The position numbers and the translations under genes are program-made. From contig USBB01000034.1 of assembly GCA_900552795.1 (NCBI GenBank), forward strand, positions 1 through 23,719: a stretch of 23,719 nucleotides of DNA, read 5' to 3'. Every line of letters begins with the position of its first letter. Position 1 is the first letter of the stretch. The stretch is from an uncultured Eubacterium sp. Its GTDB lineage: Bacteria; Bacillota; Clostridia; Lachnospirales; Lachnospiraceae. Below are positions 8,414 to 15,431 of the stretch, in pieces. A model generated the notes under the pieces. It searched no databases, was not told where the DNA came from, and saw only the letters and a list, made by a program, of their open reading frames with translations.

Positions 8414-8640
8414 TCTTTTTCCTCACTTTCAACATTTTCATCCGCAATATGTTCAACAATATCATTTACATCGCAACTCAATTCTTCACAAATTTTATCT
8501 ATCAAACGCATACTAACATACTTGTCTTTCCCCATATTAGCTAATGTTGCCGAATTCATACCGGTAACATTTTTTAAATCTGTTTTAGTCATATTTTTAT
8601 CGATTAGCAATTTCCATAATCTATTGTAACTAATAGCCAT
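8410..8640 (-). CDS. XRE/Cro-type regulator of the restriction operon
   Basis: A 76-residue helix-turn-helix protein. The HTH is roughly residues 18-40 (MTKTDLKNVTGMNSATLANM), followed by a dimerisation-like segment and an acidic tail. Small Xre proteins of this type commonly precede C5-methyltransferase genes and act as controller (C) proteins that delay nuclease expression. Here its stop overlaps the methyltransferase start by 4 nt (ATGA), so it is the first gene of the operon. It has a good site AAAGGTGG upstream of ATG. Autoregulation is inferred from position, not shown. Confidence 0.85.
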   Translation of the reverse strand: MAISYNRLWKLLIDKNMTKTDLKNVTGMNSATLANMGKDKYVSMRLIDKICEELSCDVNDIVEHIADENVESEEKE

Positions 8641-8678
8641 ATTACCACCTTTACATTTCTAAACTTTTTATTTATAAA

Positions 8679-8707
8679 AGTATACCATAAGTTCATCCGT
8701 TTTTCCA
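8679..8707 (-). promoter_or_regulatory. Candidate promoter of the restriction/defence operon
   Basis: On the minus strand TGGAAA (8707-8702) and TATACT (8684-8679) are 17 bp apart, about 40 bp ahead of the Xre start. The -10 is good and the -35 is weak, as expected for a regulated promoter. GGTATACT is part of a short dyad. Confidence 0.45.
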
Positions 8708-8710
8708 GAG

Positions 8711-8742
8711 AAAAATCGGTGCAGTCCTAAGACCACACCGAT
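8711..8742 (-). terminator. Intrinsic terminator after the SSB-like gene
   Basis: On the minus strand ATCGGTG (8742-8736) pairs with CACCGAT (8721-8715), with an inner GTC-TTAG-GAC stem-loop, and TTTTTCTC follows. It lies 4 bp past the SSB-like stop and separates that transcript from the defence operon. Confidence 0.85.
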
Positions 8743-8746
8743 ATTC

Positions 8747-9406
8747 TTATCTTTCAGCTTCTTTTGAAGTTTCTTTTTTATCAGATGGCTTTATTAGTTC
8801 TTCAGCCTTATATTTCTTAATTGCACCAAGTACAGAATCTTTATCCTCAAGTTGATTTTTCATCTGTTCTTTTGCTTTTAACAGTTTTGAAGATAACACT
8901 ATAACATTGCTATATTCTTTACCATTATCATCCATTGAGGTTCTAATTTGACCAAATACTTTTACAAAATCACCTTGTTTAAATTCTTTTGGAATATCGC
9001 TGTTTTCACCATAGGCAGAACAATTTGTATAAAACTTATCTCCATTTTCATCATTGGATGCAATGGAGAAATTCGCTACCTTAAATGGTTCTCCATTCTT
9101 GTTTTCTCTTTCTACAACTTCAACATCACCTACAATATTACCTACAACATTCACCAGATCATTATCTTCCTCTTGAATAGTTACATTTTCTTTTAACTGT
9201 CCATTTTCTCTTAGTTCATCAATCATATAATCAAATTCATTGTTAAGTAAGCTCATACTATCATTTTCCATATAATCTGTATAAAGCTTATCTAAAGTTT
9301 CCTTATCGTTGATACCTTTTTCAAAGCTGATTAAAGCTTTTGTATAATCTTCATGGTTTTCATTTGCCATTTTTTCTAATGTGTTTCTCATTTGTCTGTA
9401 ATTCAT
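8747..9406 (-). CDS. Single-stranded DNA-binding protein of a mobile element
   Basis: 219 residues. The first 85 or so are a helical, acidic N-terminal extension of unknown role. Residues about 85-175 form an SSB/OB-fold: VVGNIVGDVEVV, PFKVANFSIASN, DKFYTNCSAYG, GDFVKVFGQI and the final YSNVIVLSSKLLK strands. The tail is charged but does not end in the usual DDDIPF-like C-terminal motif of housekeeping SSB. Similar two-part proteins are typical of conjugative elements in Clostridia, where they coat transferred single strands. The ATG is preceded by ACGGAGGAAT. It sits just downstream of the Dam chimera and probably shares its transcript. Confidence 0.75.
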   Translation of the reverse strand: MNYRQMRNTLEKMANENHEDYTKALISFEKGINDKETLDKLYTDYMENDSMSLLNNEFDYMIDELRENGQLKENVTIQEEDNDLVNVVGNIVGDVEVVERENKNGEPFKVANFSIASNDENGDKFYTNCSAYGENSDIPKEFKQGDFVKVFGQIRTSMDDNGKEYSNVIVLSSKLLKAKEQMKNQLEDKDSVLGAIKKYKAEELIKPSDKKETSKEAER

Positions 9407-9438
9407 AATATTCCTCCGTTATTCTACTAAATATTAAA

Positions 9439-9456
9439 GAGGTCGAACCCGACCCC
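9439..9456 (-). terminator. Short hairpin after the Dam chimera (weak terminator)
   Basis: On the minus strand GGGGTCG (9456-9450) and CGACCTC (9445-9439) form a 7-bp stem with one G-U pair, followed by TTTAAT. It directly follows the stop at 9457 and may attenuate read-through into the SSB-like gene. Confidence 0.4.
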
Positions 9457-10545
9457 TTATCTTTCATCATGTTCTTTTGTGCTACATTCTTTTACTTCAG
9501 ATTCTTTTTCATTATCTTGATATGATTTAATCCGCTTTAAAATTGATGGCTTTTCAGCCTTATTTCCTTTTAACTGAACATTGTCATCTACATCGTAAGT
9601 TGTTTCAAAATAATCGCTATCTTTAAAATCATGATCATATCTATCAGATACGCCATCATTATCCAAATCCTGAGCTAACGGATCATAAATATTCCCATCG
9701 TCATCTCGTTCAAGACCAAGTACATTTTTAAGGTCATTATCATCAATAGAAACAAAATCACTAAAATCAGCTATTTCCATATCTTGCAACATTGATTGTA
9801 GTGCCTTTTCTTCGCTACCTAATTCTTTTAAATAATCATACTCAGTTATAGGCTCATTATTTATATATTGAGTAGCTATAAAATCTTCTAAATTAATTTC
9901 ATATTGAATTTCATACTTTTCATCTGGTGTAGTTGTATAAGCTATCATTAAGCCAACAAAGTTAAATGTATATGGACTATCTATAAATATAAAATCTCCC
10001 CTCTTTGCATCTTTGCAAGCTTCCTCAAAATCTCCATCGATAATTGTTATCCCCTGAAGATATTTTGAAATTTCTATAATAGAACCTTCATCAACGGAGG
10101 TTCTGCGGCTATTGTTATACGGAACATTAAATAATCCCTTGCCATTTACCCTATATAAACCGTTAAAACAATGCTTATTAATAAATACAAACAATGCCGC
10201 TAACTCCACATCATATTCAGCTTTCATCAACTTGTCATTGTAATGCTCCCTAAGAAAATAATAGTATTCCTTTCCATCCTCCCACATATCTGCATCAAGT
10301 TTCTTCACAGCTTCCAGAAATGCTTCCGGCGCATTACATATCTGATTGTAAGCATTTATCAGTGCCCTGTTAATATCATTTATCAGTGCTTTTTCAGGTA
10401 ACAATTCAAATATCACCGCTCCCCCACCTACAAATGGTTCATAATAATCATTGTATTTTTCAGGCATTCTTTCTCTTATCTGTGGAATAAGCTGACGTTT
10501 TCCTCCAGCCCACTTCACAAATGGAGCAATACTTGAATTACTCAT
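9457..10545 (-). CDS. Chimeric Dam methylase / acidic mobile-element protein
   Basis: Residues 1-192 are the N-terminal part of a D12-class N6-adenine methyltransferase: FVKWAGGKRQ (9-18), EPFVGGGAV (36-44), INDIN (55-59) and motif IV DSPY (189-192; the usual form is DPPY). The remaining roughly 80 residues of Dam are missing. From about residue 197 the chain changes to an unrelated acidic domain that I associate with DUF4316/YodL-type conjugative-element proteins: a two-strand beta region, LERDDDGNIYDPLAQDLDN, then a DNDGVSDRYDHDFKDSD segment like an EF-hand loop, and a basic tail. Without its C-terminal part the methylase is probably inactive. ATG has GAGG upstream. It looks like an in-frame fusion by recombination at about 9955-9970. 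Confidence 0.75.
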   Translation of the reverse strand: MSNSSIAPFVKWAGGKRQLIPQIRERMPEKYNDYYEPFVGGGAVIFELLPEKALINDINRALINAYNQICNAPEAFLEAVKKLDADMWEDGKEYYYFLREHYNDKLMKAEYDVELAALFVFINKHCFNGLYRVNGKGLFNVPYNNSRRTSVDEGSIIEISKYLQGITIIDGDFEEACKDAKRGDFIFIDSPYTFNFVGLMIAYTTTPDEKYEIQYEINLEDFIATQYINNEPITEYDYLKELGSEEKALQSMLQDMEIADFSDFVSIDDNDLKNVLGLERDDDGNIYDPLAQDLDNDGVSDRYDHDFKDSDYFETTYDVDDNVQLKGNKAEKPSILKRIKSYQDNEKESEVKECSTKEHDER

Positions 10546-10592
10546 TCTAATTCCTCTTCCCTAGTCACTAAGTAACAAACTATCATAGATTT

Positions 10593-10621
10593 ATTATACT
10601 TGCAAACATAGAAAATAACAA
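10593..10621 (-). promoter_or_regulatory. Promoter of the Dam-chimera/SSB transcript
   Basis: On the minus strand TTGTTA (10621-10616), 17-bp spacer, TATAAT (10598-10593). It lies about 50 bp upstream of the ATG at 10545. Confidence 0.6.
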
Positions 10622-10648
10622 TCAAAACTTTCACCTCTGTAAATCTCT

Positions 10649-11371
10649 TTACTTTTGAAAAACAAATATATACTCATGTGTCAAAAGTAAAAAATCATTT
10701 TTTTGTTTTTTCCAATAATCTGTAGAACGACAATTATGTTGTTCCTTAATAATAATTTCTTTATTTGTAAATCCTACCTGTAAAAAACACTCCATCACAC
10801 GAAACCCTAATGGAATAACTTTTCCATATTTCCTTACATCTCCCATCATTACAGCACACATTTTTTCATTTTTTAGAACACGAAATGATTCCTCTGCCAC
10901 TTTTCTCATTTCAGTCAAAAATTCATCTACTCCAAGCAAAGAAATATCCCCTTCTATTCTTTCACTGTACTTGATGATATTTGCATATGGCGGATGCATA
11001 CAAATAAAATCAATGTGACTATCTTTTATAAAATGTAAATCTTTAGCATTGCCATTTCGTATAAATATTTTTGAATTTGTATAACATTGGAAATTTAAAT
11101 TTGTTTCAGAGATTGAAACAGATTGCGGATTAATATCTACACCTACCGCATTGCGACCTAGCAGTTTTGCCTCAACTAATGTGGTTCCACTACCCATGAA
11201 TTGATCTAATATCCAGTCATCTGGATTAGAATAGCGAAGTATCAGATTTCTCGGTACATATGGCGACCAATTTCCCCGATACTTTCCAGAATGCGTTGCC
11301 CAACTTCCTCTGTCTTGAAATGACCAAACTGTCGTTGGTTCAAGATTAAAATTATTTGGTTGTAAACTTAT
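10649..11371 (-). CDS. DNA methylase (N4/N6 type) with apparent AUA start
   Basis: An amino-DNA methyltransferase of 240 residues when read from ATA at 11371. Motif X is PRNLILRYS, motif I is LDQFMGSGTTLVEA, VGVDIN follows, and motif IV is CMHPPYANI. The first standard start, ATG at 11197, cuts through motif I (it begins MGSGTT) and has no ribosome binding site, so it cannot give a working enzyme. The frame stays open for 58 more codons with family-like sequence, and AAGGAGG (11380-11386) is ideally spaced for ATA AGT TTA CAA. There is no ATG, GTG or TTG in between. So it either uses a rare AUA start or lost its ATG by a G-to-A change. No endonuclease partner is adjacent. Confidence 0.72.
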   Translation of the reverse strand: MSLQPNNFNLEPTTVWSFQDRGSWATHSGKYRGNWSPYVPRNLILRYSNPDDWILDQFMGSGTTLVEAKLLGRNAVGVDINPQSVSISETNLNFQCYTNSKIFIRNGNAKDLHFIKDSHIDFICMHPPYANIIKYSERIEGDISLLGVDEFLTEMRKVAEESFRVLKNEKMCAVMMGDVRKYGKVIPLGFRVMECFLQVGFTNKEIIIKEQHNCRSTDYWKKQKNDFLLLTHEYIFVFQK

Positions 11372-11397
11372 AAGACATTCCTCCTTCTATATTTTAT

Positions 11398-11608
11398 TTA
11401 TACATTGTAACTCATATCTTTATAAAAATCTATATTAATATTCTTTTACTATATTTTACTTTATATGAACTATTTCTTTTGAGATAATATTAACAATAGT
11501 GAAAAATGTGTTTTCTTCATCTCAATAACGATACTGACCTATATCATGTTATAAATCAAATACAAAATTGTGCAGAGAAGAAACTAAATCAACTTAGTTT
11601 CTCCAAAC
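11398..11608. other. AT-rich intergenic region at the island edge
   Basis: No gene is seen here. It holds an 8-bp inverted repeat, GAAACTAA/TTAGTTTC (11580-11601), next to the rpsI terminator, and AT-rich sequence that must carry the methylase promoter; I found no clear -35/-10 pair. No tRNA end or attachment-site duplication is recognisable. Confidence 0.5.
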
Positions 11609-11657
11609 AAAAAGAAAAATCCCACGAATCCAAGGATTTCCTTGAATCTGTGGGATT
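11609..11657 (-). terminator. rpsI operon terminator
   Basis: On the minus strand a 19-bp stem with three mismatches (11657-11639 with 11636-11618, closing pairs AATCCCAC/GTGGGATT) is followed by TTTTTCTTTTTG. It is 16 bp past the rpsI stop and insulates the island from the ribosomal transcript. Confidence 0.9.
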
Positions 11658-11673
11658 GATTTTTGTTCTGAAA

Positions 11674-12078
11674 TTATCTCTTTGAGAACTGTGGAGCACG
11701 TCTCGCTGCCTTGAGACCATACTTCTTTCTTTCTTTCATTCTTGGGTCTCTTGTTAAGAAACCAGCCTTCTTAAGTAATGGACGGTATTCGTCTGAATCT
11801 ACCTGAAGAAGAGCTCTTGAGATACCATGTCTGATAGCACCTGCCTGACCTGTTGTACCGCCACCGTGTACATTTACAAGTACATCATACTTCTCAGCTG
11901 TCTCTGTAAGAGTTAATGGCTGTTTAACAACAACCTTTAATGTCTCAAGACCAAAATATTCATCAAGAGGTCTCTTATTTATTGTAATTGTACCGTTACC
12001 TGGTACTAAATATACTCTTGCAATACTGCTTTTTCTTCTACCTGTACCGTAGAACTTTGAGTTTACTTTCTTAGCCAC
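11674..12078 (-). CDS. rpsI: 30S ribosomal protein S9
   Basis: Small-subunit protein S9/uS9, whose C-terminal tail reaches the P-site tRNA. The 134 residues are near the usual 130. Family hallmarks are GTGRRKSSIARVYL near the start, the VNVHGGGTTGQAGAIRHGISRAL stretch split around residue 75, and the basic end KKYGLKAARRAPQFSKR. It starts with GTG behind GGAGGAAATAACA. It follows rplM by 28 bp, the conserved rplM-rpsI pair, and ends at a strong terminator. Confidence 0.97.
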   Translation of the reverse strand: MAKKVNSKFYGTGRRKSSIARVYLVPGNGTITINKRPLDEYFGLETLKVVVKQPLTLTETAEKYDVLVNVHGGGTTGQAGAIRHGISRALLQVDSDEYRPLLKKAGFLTRDPRMKERKKYGLKAARRAPQFSKR

Positions 12079-12106
12079 TGTTATTTCCTCCTTCTATTCT
12101 CGTGAA

Positions 12107-12535
12107 TTAAAACTTTAATACTTCTGGCTTCTGAGCTGCCTGCTCATGATCAGGGCCGGCATAAACATGAAGCTTCTTGTACATCTGTCTTCCTAAAGGT
12201 CCCTTTGGAAGCATTCCCTTAACAGCGAGTTCAACAACCTGCTCTGGCTTCTTATCCATCATTTCTCTAAGTGTTGTTTCCTTCATACCGCCAACGTAAT
12301 CTGAATGACGATAATAAATCTTCTGATCTAACTTCTTACCTGTTAACTGAACCTTTTCAGCGTTAATTACGATAACATTGTCACCACAATCCATAGATGG
12401 TGTGAAAGTAGGCTTGTTCTTACCTCTAAGAACAGCAGCAACCTGTGATGCTAAACGACCTAATGTATAATCTGCAGCATCAACAACATACCATTTTCTT
12501 TCAATGCTTGATGCAGTAGCCATATAAGTTTTCAT
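12107..12535 (-). CDS. rplM: 50S ribosomal protein L13
   Basis: Large-subunit protein L13/uL13 of 142 residues, exactly the usual length when started at ATG 12535 (MKTYMATASS). A longer frame to 12571 lacks a ribosome binding site, whereas GGAGG at 12543-12547 is well placed for 12535. Diagnostic stretches are WYVVDAADYTLGRLAS, LRGKNKP, and the conserved GMLPKGPLGR. It is the first gene of the rplM-rpsI transcript and is preceded by a consensus promoter and a structured leader. Confidence 0.97.
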   Translation of the reverse strand: MKTYMATASSIERKWYVVDAADYTLGRLASQVAAVLRGKNKPTFTPSMDCGDNVIVINAEKVQLTGKKLDQKIYYRHSDYVGGMKETTLREMMDKKPEQVVELAVKGMLPKGPLGRQMYKKLHVYAGPDHEQAAQKPEVLKF

Positions 12536-12593
12536 TGGTTTTCCTCCTGAAATAATTGTAAATACATTCAAATTGAAATGTTAATTATATAAT

Positions 12594-12673
12594 AAATGCT
12601 TCTCCGGGGCATTGGCTTAGCATTTAAATCTAAATTAACCATAAATGTGAGCGCACTGATACACGTCACATTT
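12594..12673 (-). promoter_or_regulatory. Structured 5' leader of rplM (probable L13 leader)
   Basis: Between the start point and the ribosome binding site the minus-strand RNA can form two stems: AAATGTGA/TCACATTT (12673-12666 with 12650-12643) and AAATGCT/AGCATTT (12625-12619 with 12600-12594), the second with a GC-rich loop. Ribosomal-protein leaders of this kind bind L13 to repress translation in Bacillota. I assign it by position and structure only; I did not match an Rfam consensus. Confidence 0.5.
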
Positions 12674-12677
12674 ACAA

Positions 12678-12706
12678 ATTATATAACACTAACCCACGTG
12701 TGTCAA
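12678..12706 (-). promoter_or_regulatory. rplM-rpsI promoter, perfect consensus
   Basis: On the minus strand TTGACA (12706-12701), 17-bp spacer, TATAAT (12683-12678): both hexamers are perfect sigma-A consensus with ideal spacing, as expected for ribosomal genes. Confidence 0.9.
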
Positions 12707-12858
12707 CGCTAAAATTGTAATTATTTTGCATTTTTCAAAGTTATCAACACGAAATTGATTTTGTGTCTGATTTCTCCACACCATAAATAATTATTAAAAA
12801 TATTTATCAACAAAACTTCCTAACAAATCTCTCAAAAAATCTTCTCATGCTTATACAT

Positions 12859-13641
12859 TTAAATATCTCTATTCACTCTGTAATCGCTCTCATCATACTG
12901 TATATTTACAAGCGTAAGTCCCTGCGGAGGAGCCGTCTGACCTGCGGCTGTCCTGTCGCATTTTTCAAGCATTTCCTTTATATATTCAGGCTCAATCTGA
13001 CCTTTTCCTACCTGAACCAGAGTTCCTGCTATAATCCTTACCATATTATAAAGAAAACCATTTCCTGTTATTTTAAGTATCACAGTGTCATATTTTTCTT
13101 TATATGTCTTATTTGCAACTTCAAGTGAATAAACGGTTCTCACCGTACTCTCGACCTGTGTCTTAACACTGCAAAAGCTCTTAAAATCATGCTCCCCGAC
13201 AATATATTCTGCAGCTTTTTTCATTGCCGGAATGTCAAGTTTATGAGATACATGCCATGCAGCATTCCTCAACTGAGGTATAGGAAATTCACTGTTTAAA
13301 ATTGTGTACTCATACGTCTTTACCGTATCGCAATGTCTCGGATGAAAATCCGGCCTTACCTCACATGAATCGACAACACTTACGTCATTAGGAAGATACC
13401 TGTTTAAGGCATATGCCCACCTATCGCCAGGTATAGATGATTTTGTATCAAACACTGCAATATTTCCAAGTGCATGAACTCCTGCATCTGTCCTGCTTGC
13501 ACCTGTAACATGTATCTTTTCTCCTGTAACATTTTCAATTGCACTATCAAGCACTGCTTCCACCGTCGGCGCATTAGGCTGTATCTGCCAGCCGCTGTAT
13601 TTTCCTCCGTCATATGCTACAGTTAACTTTATACGCTTCAA
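12859..13641 (-). CDS. truA: tRNA pseudouridine(38-40) synthase TruA
   Basis: Isomerises uridines 38-40 in the anticodon stem of tRNAs. The catalytic Asp is in GASRTDAGVHALG (about residues 47-59). N-terminal KLTVAYDGGKYSGWQ, the middle KTYEYTILN and the late GNGFLYNMVRIIAGTL are all family blocks. A GTG at 13653 gives a longer frame, but AGGTGAGG (13648-13655) is spaced for TTG at 13641, giving the typical MKRIKLTVAYDG start and 260 residues, so I use that. It follows ecfT immediately, in the conserved ecfT-truA-rplM order. Confidence 0.95.
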   Translation of the reverse strand: MKRIKLTVAYDGGKYSGWQIQPNAPTVEAVLDSAIENVTGEKIHVTGASRTDAGVHALGNIAVFDTKSSIPGDRWAYALNRYLPNDVSVVDSCEVRPDFHPRHCDTVKTYEYTILNSEFPIPQLRNAAWHVSHKLDIPAMKKAAEYIVGEHDFKSFCSVKTQVESTVRTVYSLEVANKTYKEKYDTVILKITGNGFLYNMVRIIAGTLVQVGKGQIEPEYIKEMLEKCDRTAAGQTAPPQGLTLVNIQYDESDYRVNRDI

Positions 13642-13653
13642 TTCAAACCTCAC

Positions 13654-14454
13654 CTATACAAAAATCTTTATAAGAATCATTATGCCAAGATATGAAAACA
13701 TTGCTATATATGCAATACCATCTCTTTTTTTGTATCGCAGCGGCTTCATCTTCGTTCTTCCCTCGGCCCCGTGATAGCAGCGCGCTTCCATTGCCATCGC
13801 CAGCTCATTTGCACGTCGAAATGCCGAGATAAACAACGGAACAAGTATAGGAACCATAGCTTTTGCCCTCTTTATAATATTTCCGCTCTCGAAATCCGCT
13901 CCTCTGGCCATCTGCGCTTTCATAATTTTATCAGTTTCCTCTATAAGAATAGGAATAAATCTTAACGCTATAGACATAATCATTGCAATTTCATGAACCG
14001 GAACCTTTATATATTTTAAAAATCCCAGACCTTTTTCAAGACCGTCCGTTAAATTATTCGGTGTAGTCGTAAGTGTCATAAGTGACGAACCTACAATAAG
14101 ATAAATAAGTCTTACTACCATAAATGCCGCTATACGCAAACCCTCTTTAGTAATTGTAAGCTTCCATATTCTTAAAACAACTTCGCCCTCTGTAAGAAAT
14201 ATATTAAATACAGCACTAAATACTATAAGAAATACGACTGCCTTAAGTCCCTTAAGCATAAATTTTAACGGAACCTTGGAAAGCTTTATTACTACTGCCA
14301 AAAATATCGTTGCAGCAAGATACAGCCATATATTTGTTCCCAAAAATAACGAAATAATAAACACGAGTGTTCCCATAAGCTTTACACGCGGGTCAAGCCT
14401 GTGAATCACTGAATCAGTCTGATAATATTGTCCGATAGTTATATCTCTAATCAT
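13654..14454 (-). CDS. ecfT: Energy-coupling factor transporter transmembrane protein EcfT
   Basis: Membrane scaffold of ECF-type vitamin/metal importers, linking the EcfA1-EcfA2 ATPases to exchangeable S components. 266 residues with about five hydrophobic helices, the MIRDITIGQYY...HRLDPRVKL opening, and two coupling motifs, ARG (183-185) in MARGADF and EARCYHGAEGR (223-233). In related genomes ecfA1 and ecfA2 lie directly upstream; here they are absent and the gene is preceded by a hairpin repeat region. Its ribosome binding site GAGGAT sits inside the end of a repeat copy (14461-14490). Confidence 0.95.
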   Translation of the reverse strand: MIRDITIGQYYQTDSVIHRLDPRVKLMGTLVFIISLFLGTNIWLYLAATIFLAVVIKLSKVPLKFMLKGLKAVVFLIVFSAVFNIFLTEGEVVLRIWKLTITKEGLRIAAFMVVRLIYLIVGSSLMTLTTTPNNLTDGLEKGLGFLKYIKVPVHEIAMIMSIALRFIPILIEETDKIMKAQMARGADFESGNIIKRAKAMVPILVPLFISAFRRANELAMAMEARCYHGAEGRTKMKPLRYKKRDGIAYIAMFSYLGIMILIKIFV

Positions 14455-14460
14455 TTTTAA

Positions 14461-14636
14461 TCCTCATTTCTGAGCAACTTTGTTGCGAAGAGGAGCAGAG
14501 AAATTCGCACAGGCAATTTCTCTTCTGCCATAAGAGCTATTTGTTTTGCTCAGAAACAAATAGCTGTGTGAAAAATCTTCGTATCGACATGATTTTTCAC
14601 ATTACTCCTCATTTCTTAAGCAACTTTGTTGCGAAG
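14461..14636. repeat. Hairpin repeat cluster between fabG and ecfT
   Basis: A direct repeat of about 30 bp (14461-14490 and 14606-14636, one indel and one mismatch) bounds the region; each copy holds GCAACtttGTTGC. Between them are three more perfect stems: AGAGAAATT/AATTTCTCT (14497-14505, 14515-14523), AGCTATTTGTTT/AAACAAATAGCT (14535-14546, 14554-14565) and GTGAAAAATC/GATTTTTCAC (14568-14577, 14591-14600). TTCTGAGCAA (14468-14477) can also pair with TTGCTCAGAA (14546-14555). No coding potential is seen. It resembles an interspersed palindromic repeat of the host genome. Confidence 0.8.
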
Positions 14637-14642
14637 CCTTGT

Positions 14643-15386
14643 TTACATTGCAATTCCGCCGTCAACACGAAGCACCTCTCCCGTCACATATGCTGCCGAA
14701 ACAAGATATGCCGCCGCCTCTGAGACATCCTGCACTTCTCCCATTCTTCCCAATGGTATCATTTTAAGCAAAGGATTATTCTCCTGATTTCCCGTCATAT
14801 CGGTTGAAATAAATCCGGGTGCTATGGCGTTGCATCGAATCCCTTTTGGTGCAAGCTCTTTTGCGACAGATTTTGTAAGACCTATAAGCCCGGCTTTAGA
14901 TGCAGAATAATTGCTTTGTCCCGCATTTCCAATCAAGCCTGACACGGAAGCAATATTTATAATACAGCCCTCTCGGTTTCTTATAAAAAGTCCGGTGCAA
15001 TGACGTATCATGTTGAACGCGCCCTTAAGATTAGTGTCAATCACCGCATCAAAATCATCTTCCTTCATCATTGCAGTAAGTCCGTCGCGCGTAATTCCCG
15101 CATTATTTACAAGAATATGTATTGTTTTAAAATCCAGCTTAATTTCAGCTACAGTTTCCTTTACCTTATTAAAATCAGAAACATCGCACTTATATGCTTT
15201 TGCCTGCACGCCAAAATCTTTACTGCATTTCGAGCAGACCATTTCGGCGGCCTGTTCGTTACCTGCATATATAACAGCAATATCCGCTCCCATCAGCGCG
15301 AACTTTTTGGCAATTGCCTCACCAATTCCGCGCGAACCGCCTGTAATAACAGCCGTTTTTCCTGTTAAAATTCTTTCTTCCGGCAT
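14643..15386 (-). CDS. fabG: 3-oxoacyl-ACP reductase FabG
   Basis: NADPH-dependent reduction of 3-ketoacyl-ACP in type II fatty-acid synthesis. A classical short-chain dehydrogenase of 247 residues: cofactor loop TGGSRGIG (15-22), NNAG (94-97), catalytic Ser147-Tyr160-Lys164 (ASVSGLIGNAGQSNYSASK), and the typical C-terminal VDGGIAM. ATG is preceded by GAGAGGTGATTT. It is the last gene of the fab block here; fabF and acc genes, which usually follow, are missing and a repeat cluster begins right after the stop. Confidence 0.96.
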   Translation of the reverse strand: MPEERILTGKTAVITGGSRGIGEAIAKKFALMGADIAVIYAGNEQAAEMVCSKCSKDFGVQAKAYKCDVSDFNKVKETVAEIKLDFKTIHILVNNAGITRDGLTAMMKEDDFDAVIDTNLKGAFNMIRHCTGLFIRNREGCIINIASVSGLIGNAGQSNYSASKAGLIGLTKSVAKELAPKGIRCNAIAPGFISTDMTGNQENNPLLKMIPLGRMGEVQDVSEAAAYLVSAAYVTGEVLRVDGGIAM

Positions 15387-15431
15387 AAATCACCTCTCGT
15401 CAAATCTAATCATTCTCTCACAAATGTATTT

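Noticed and set aside
9457..10545. Functional Dam orphan methylase
   Set aside because: The part after motif IV is replaced by an unrelated domain, so normal activity is unlikely.
12847..13128. 93-residue open frame (plus) over the truA end
   Set aside because: Antisense to conserved truA C-terminal blocks; no ribosome binding site.
14461..14636. CRISPR array
   Set aside because: Only two direct-repeat copies about 115 bp apart with palindromic content, no regular spacers and no cas genes.
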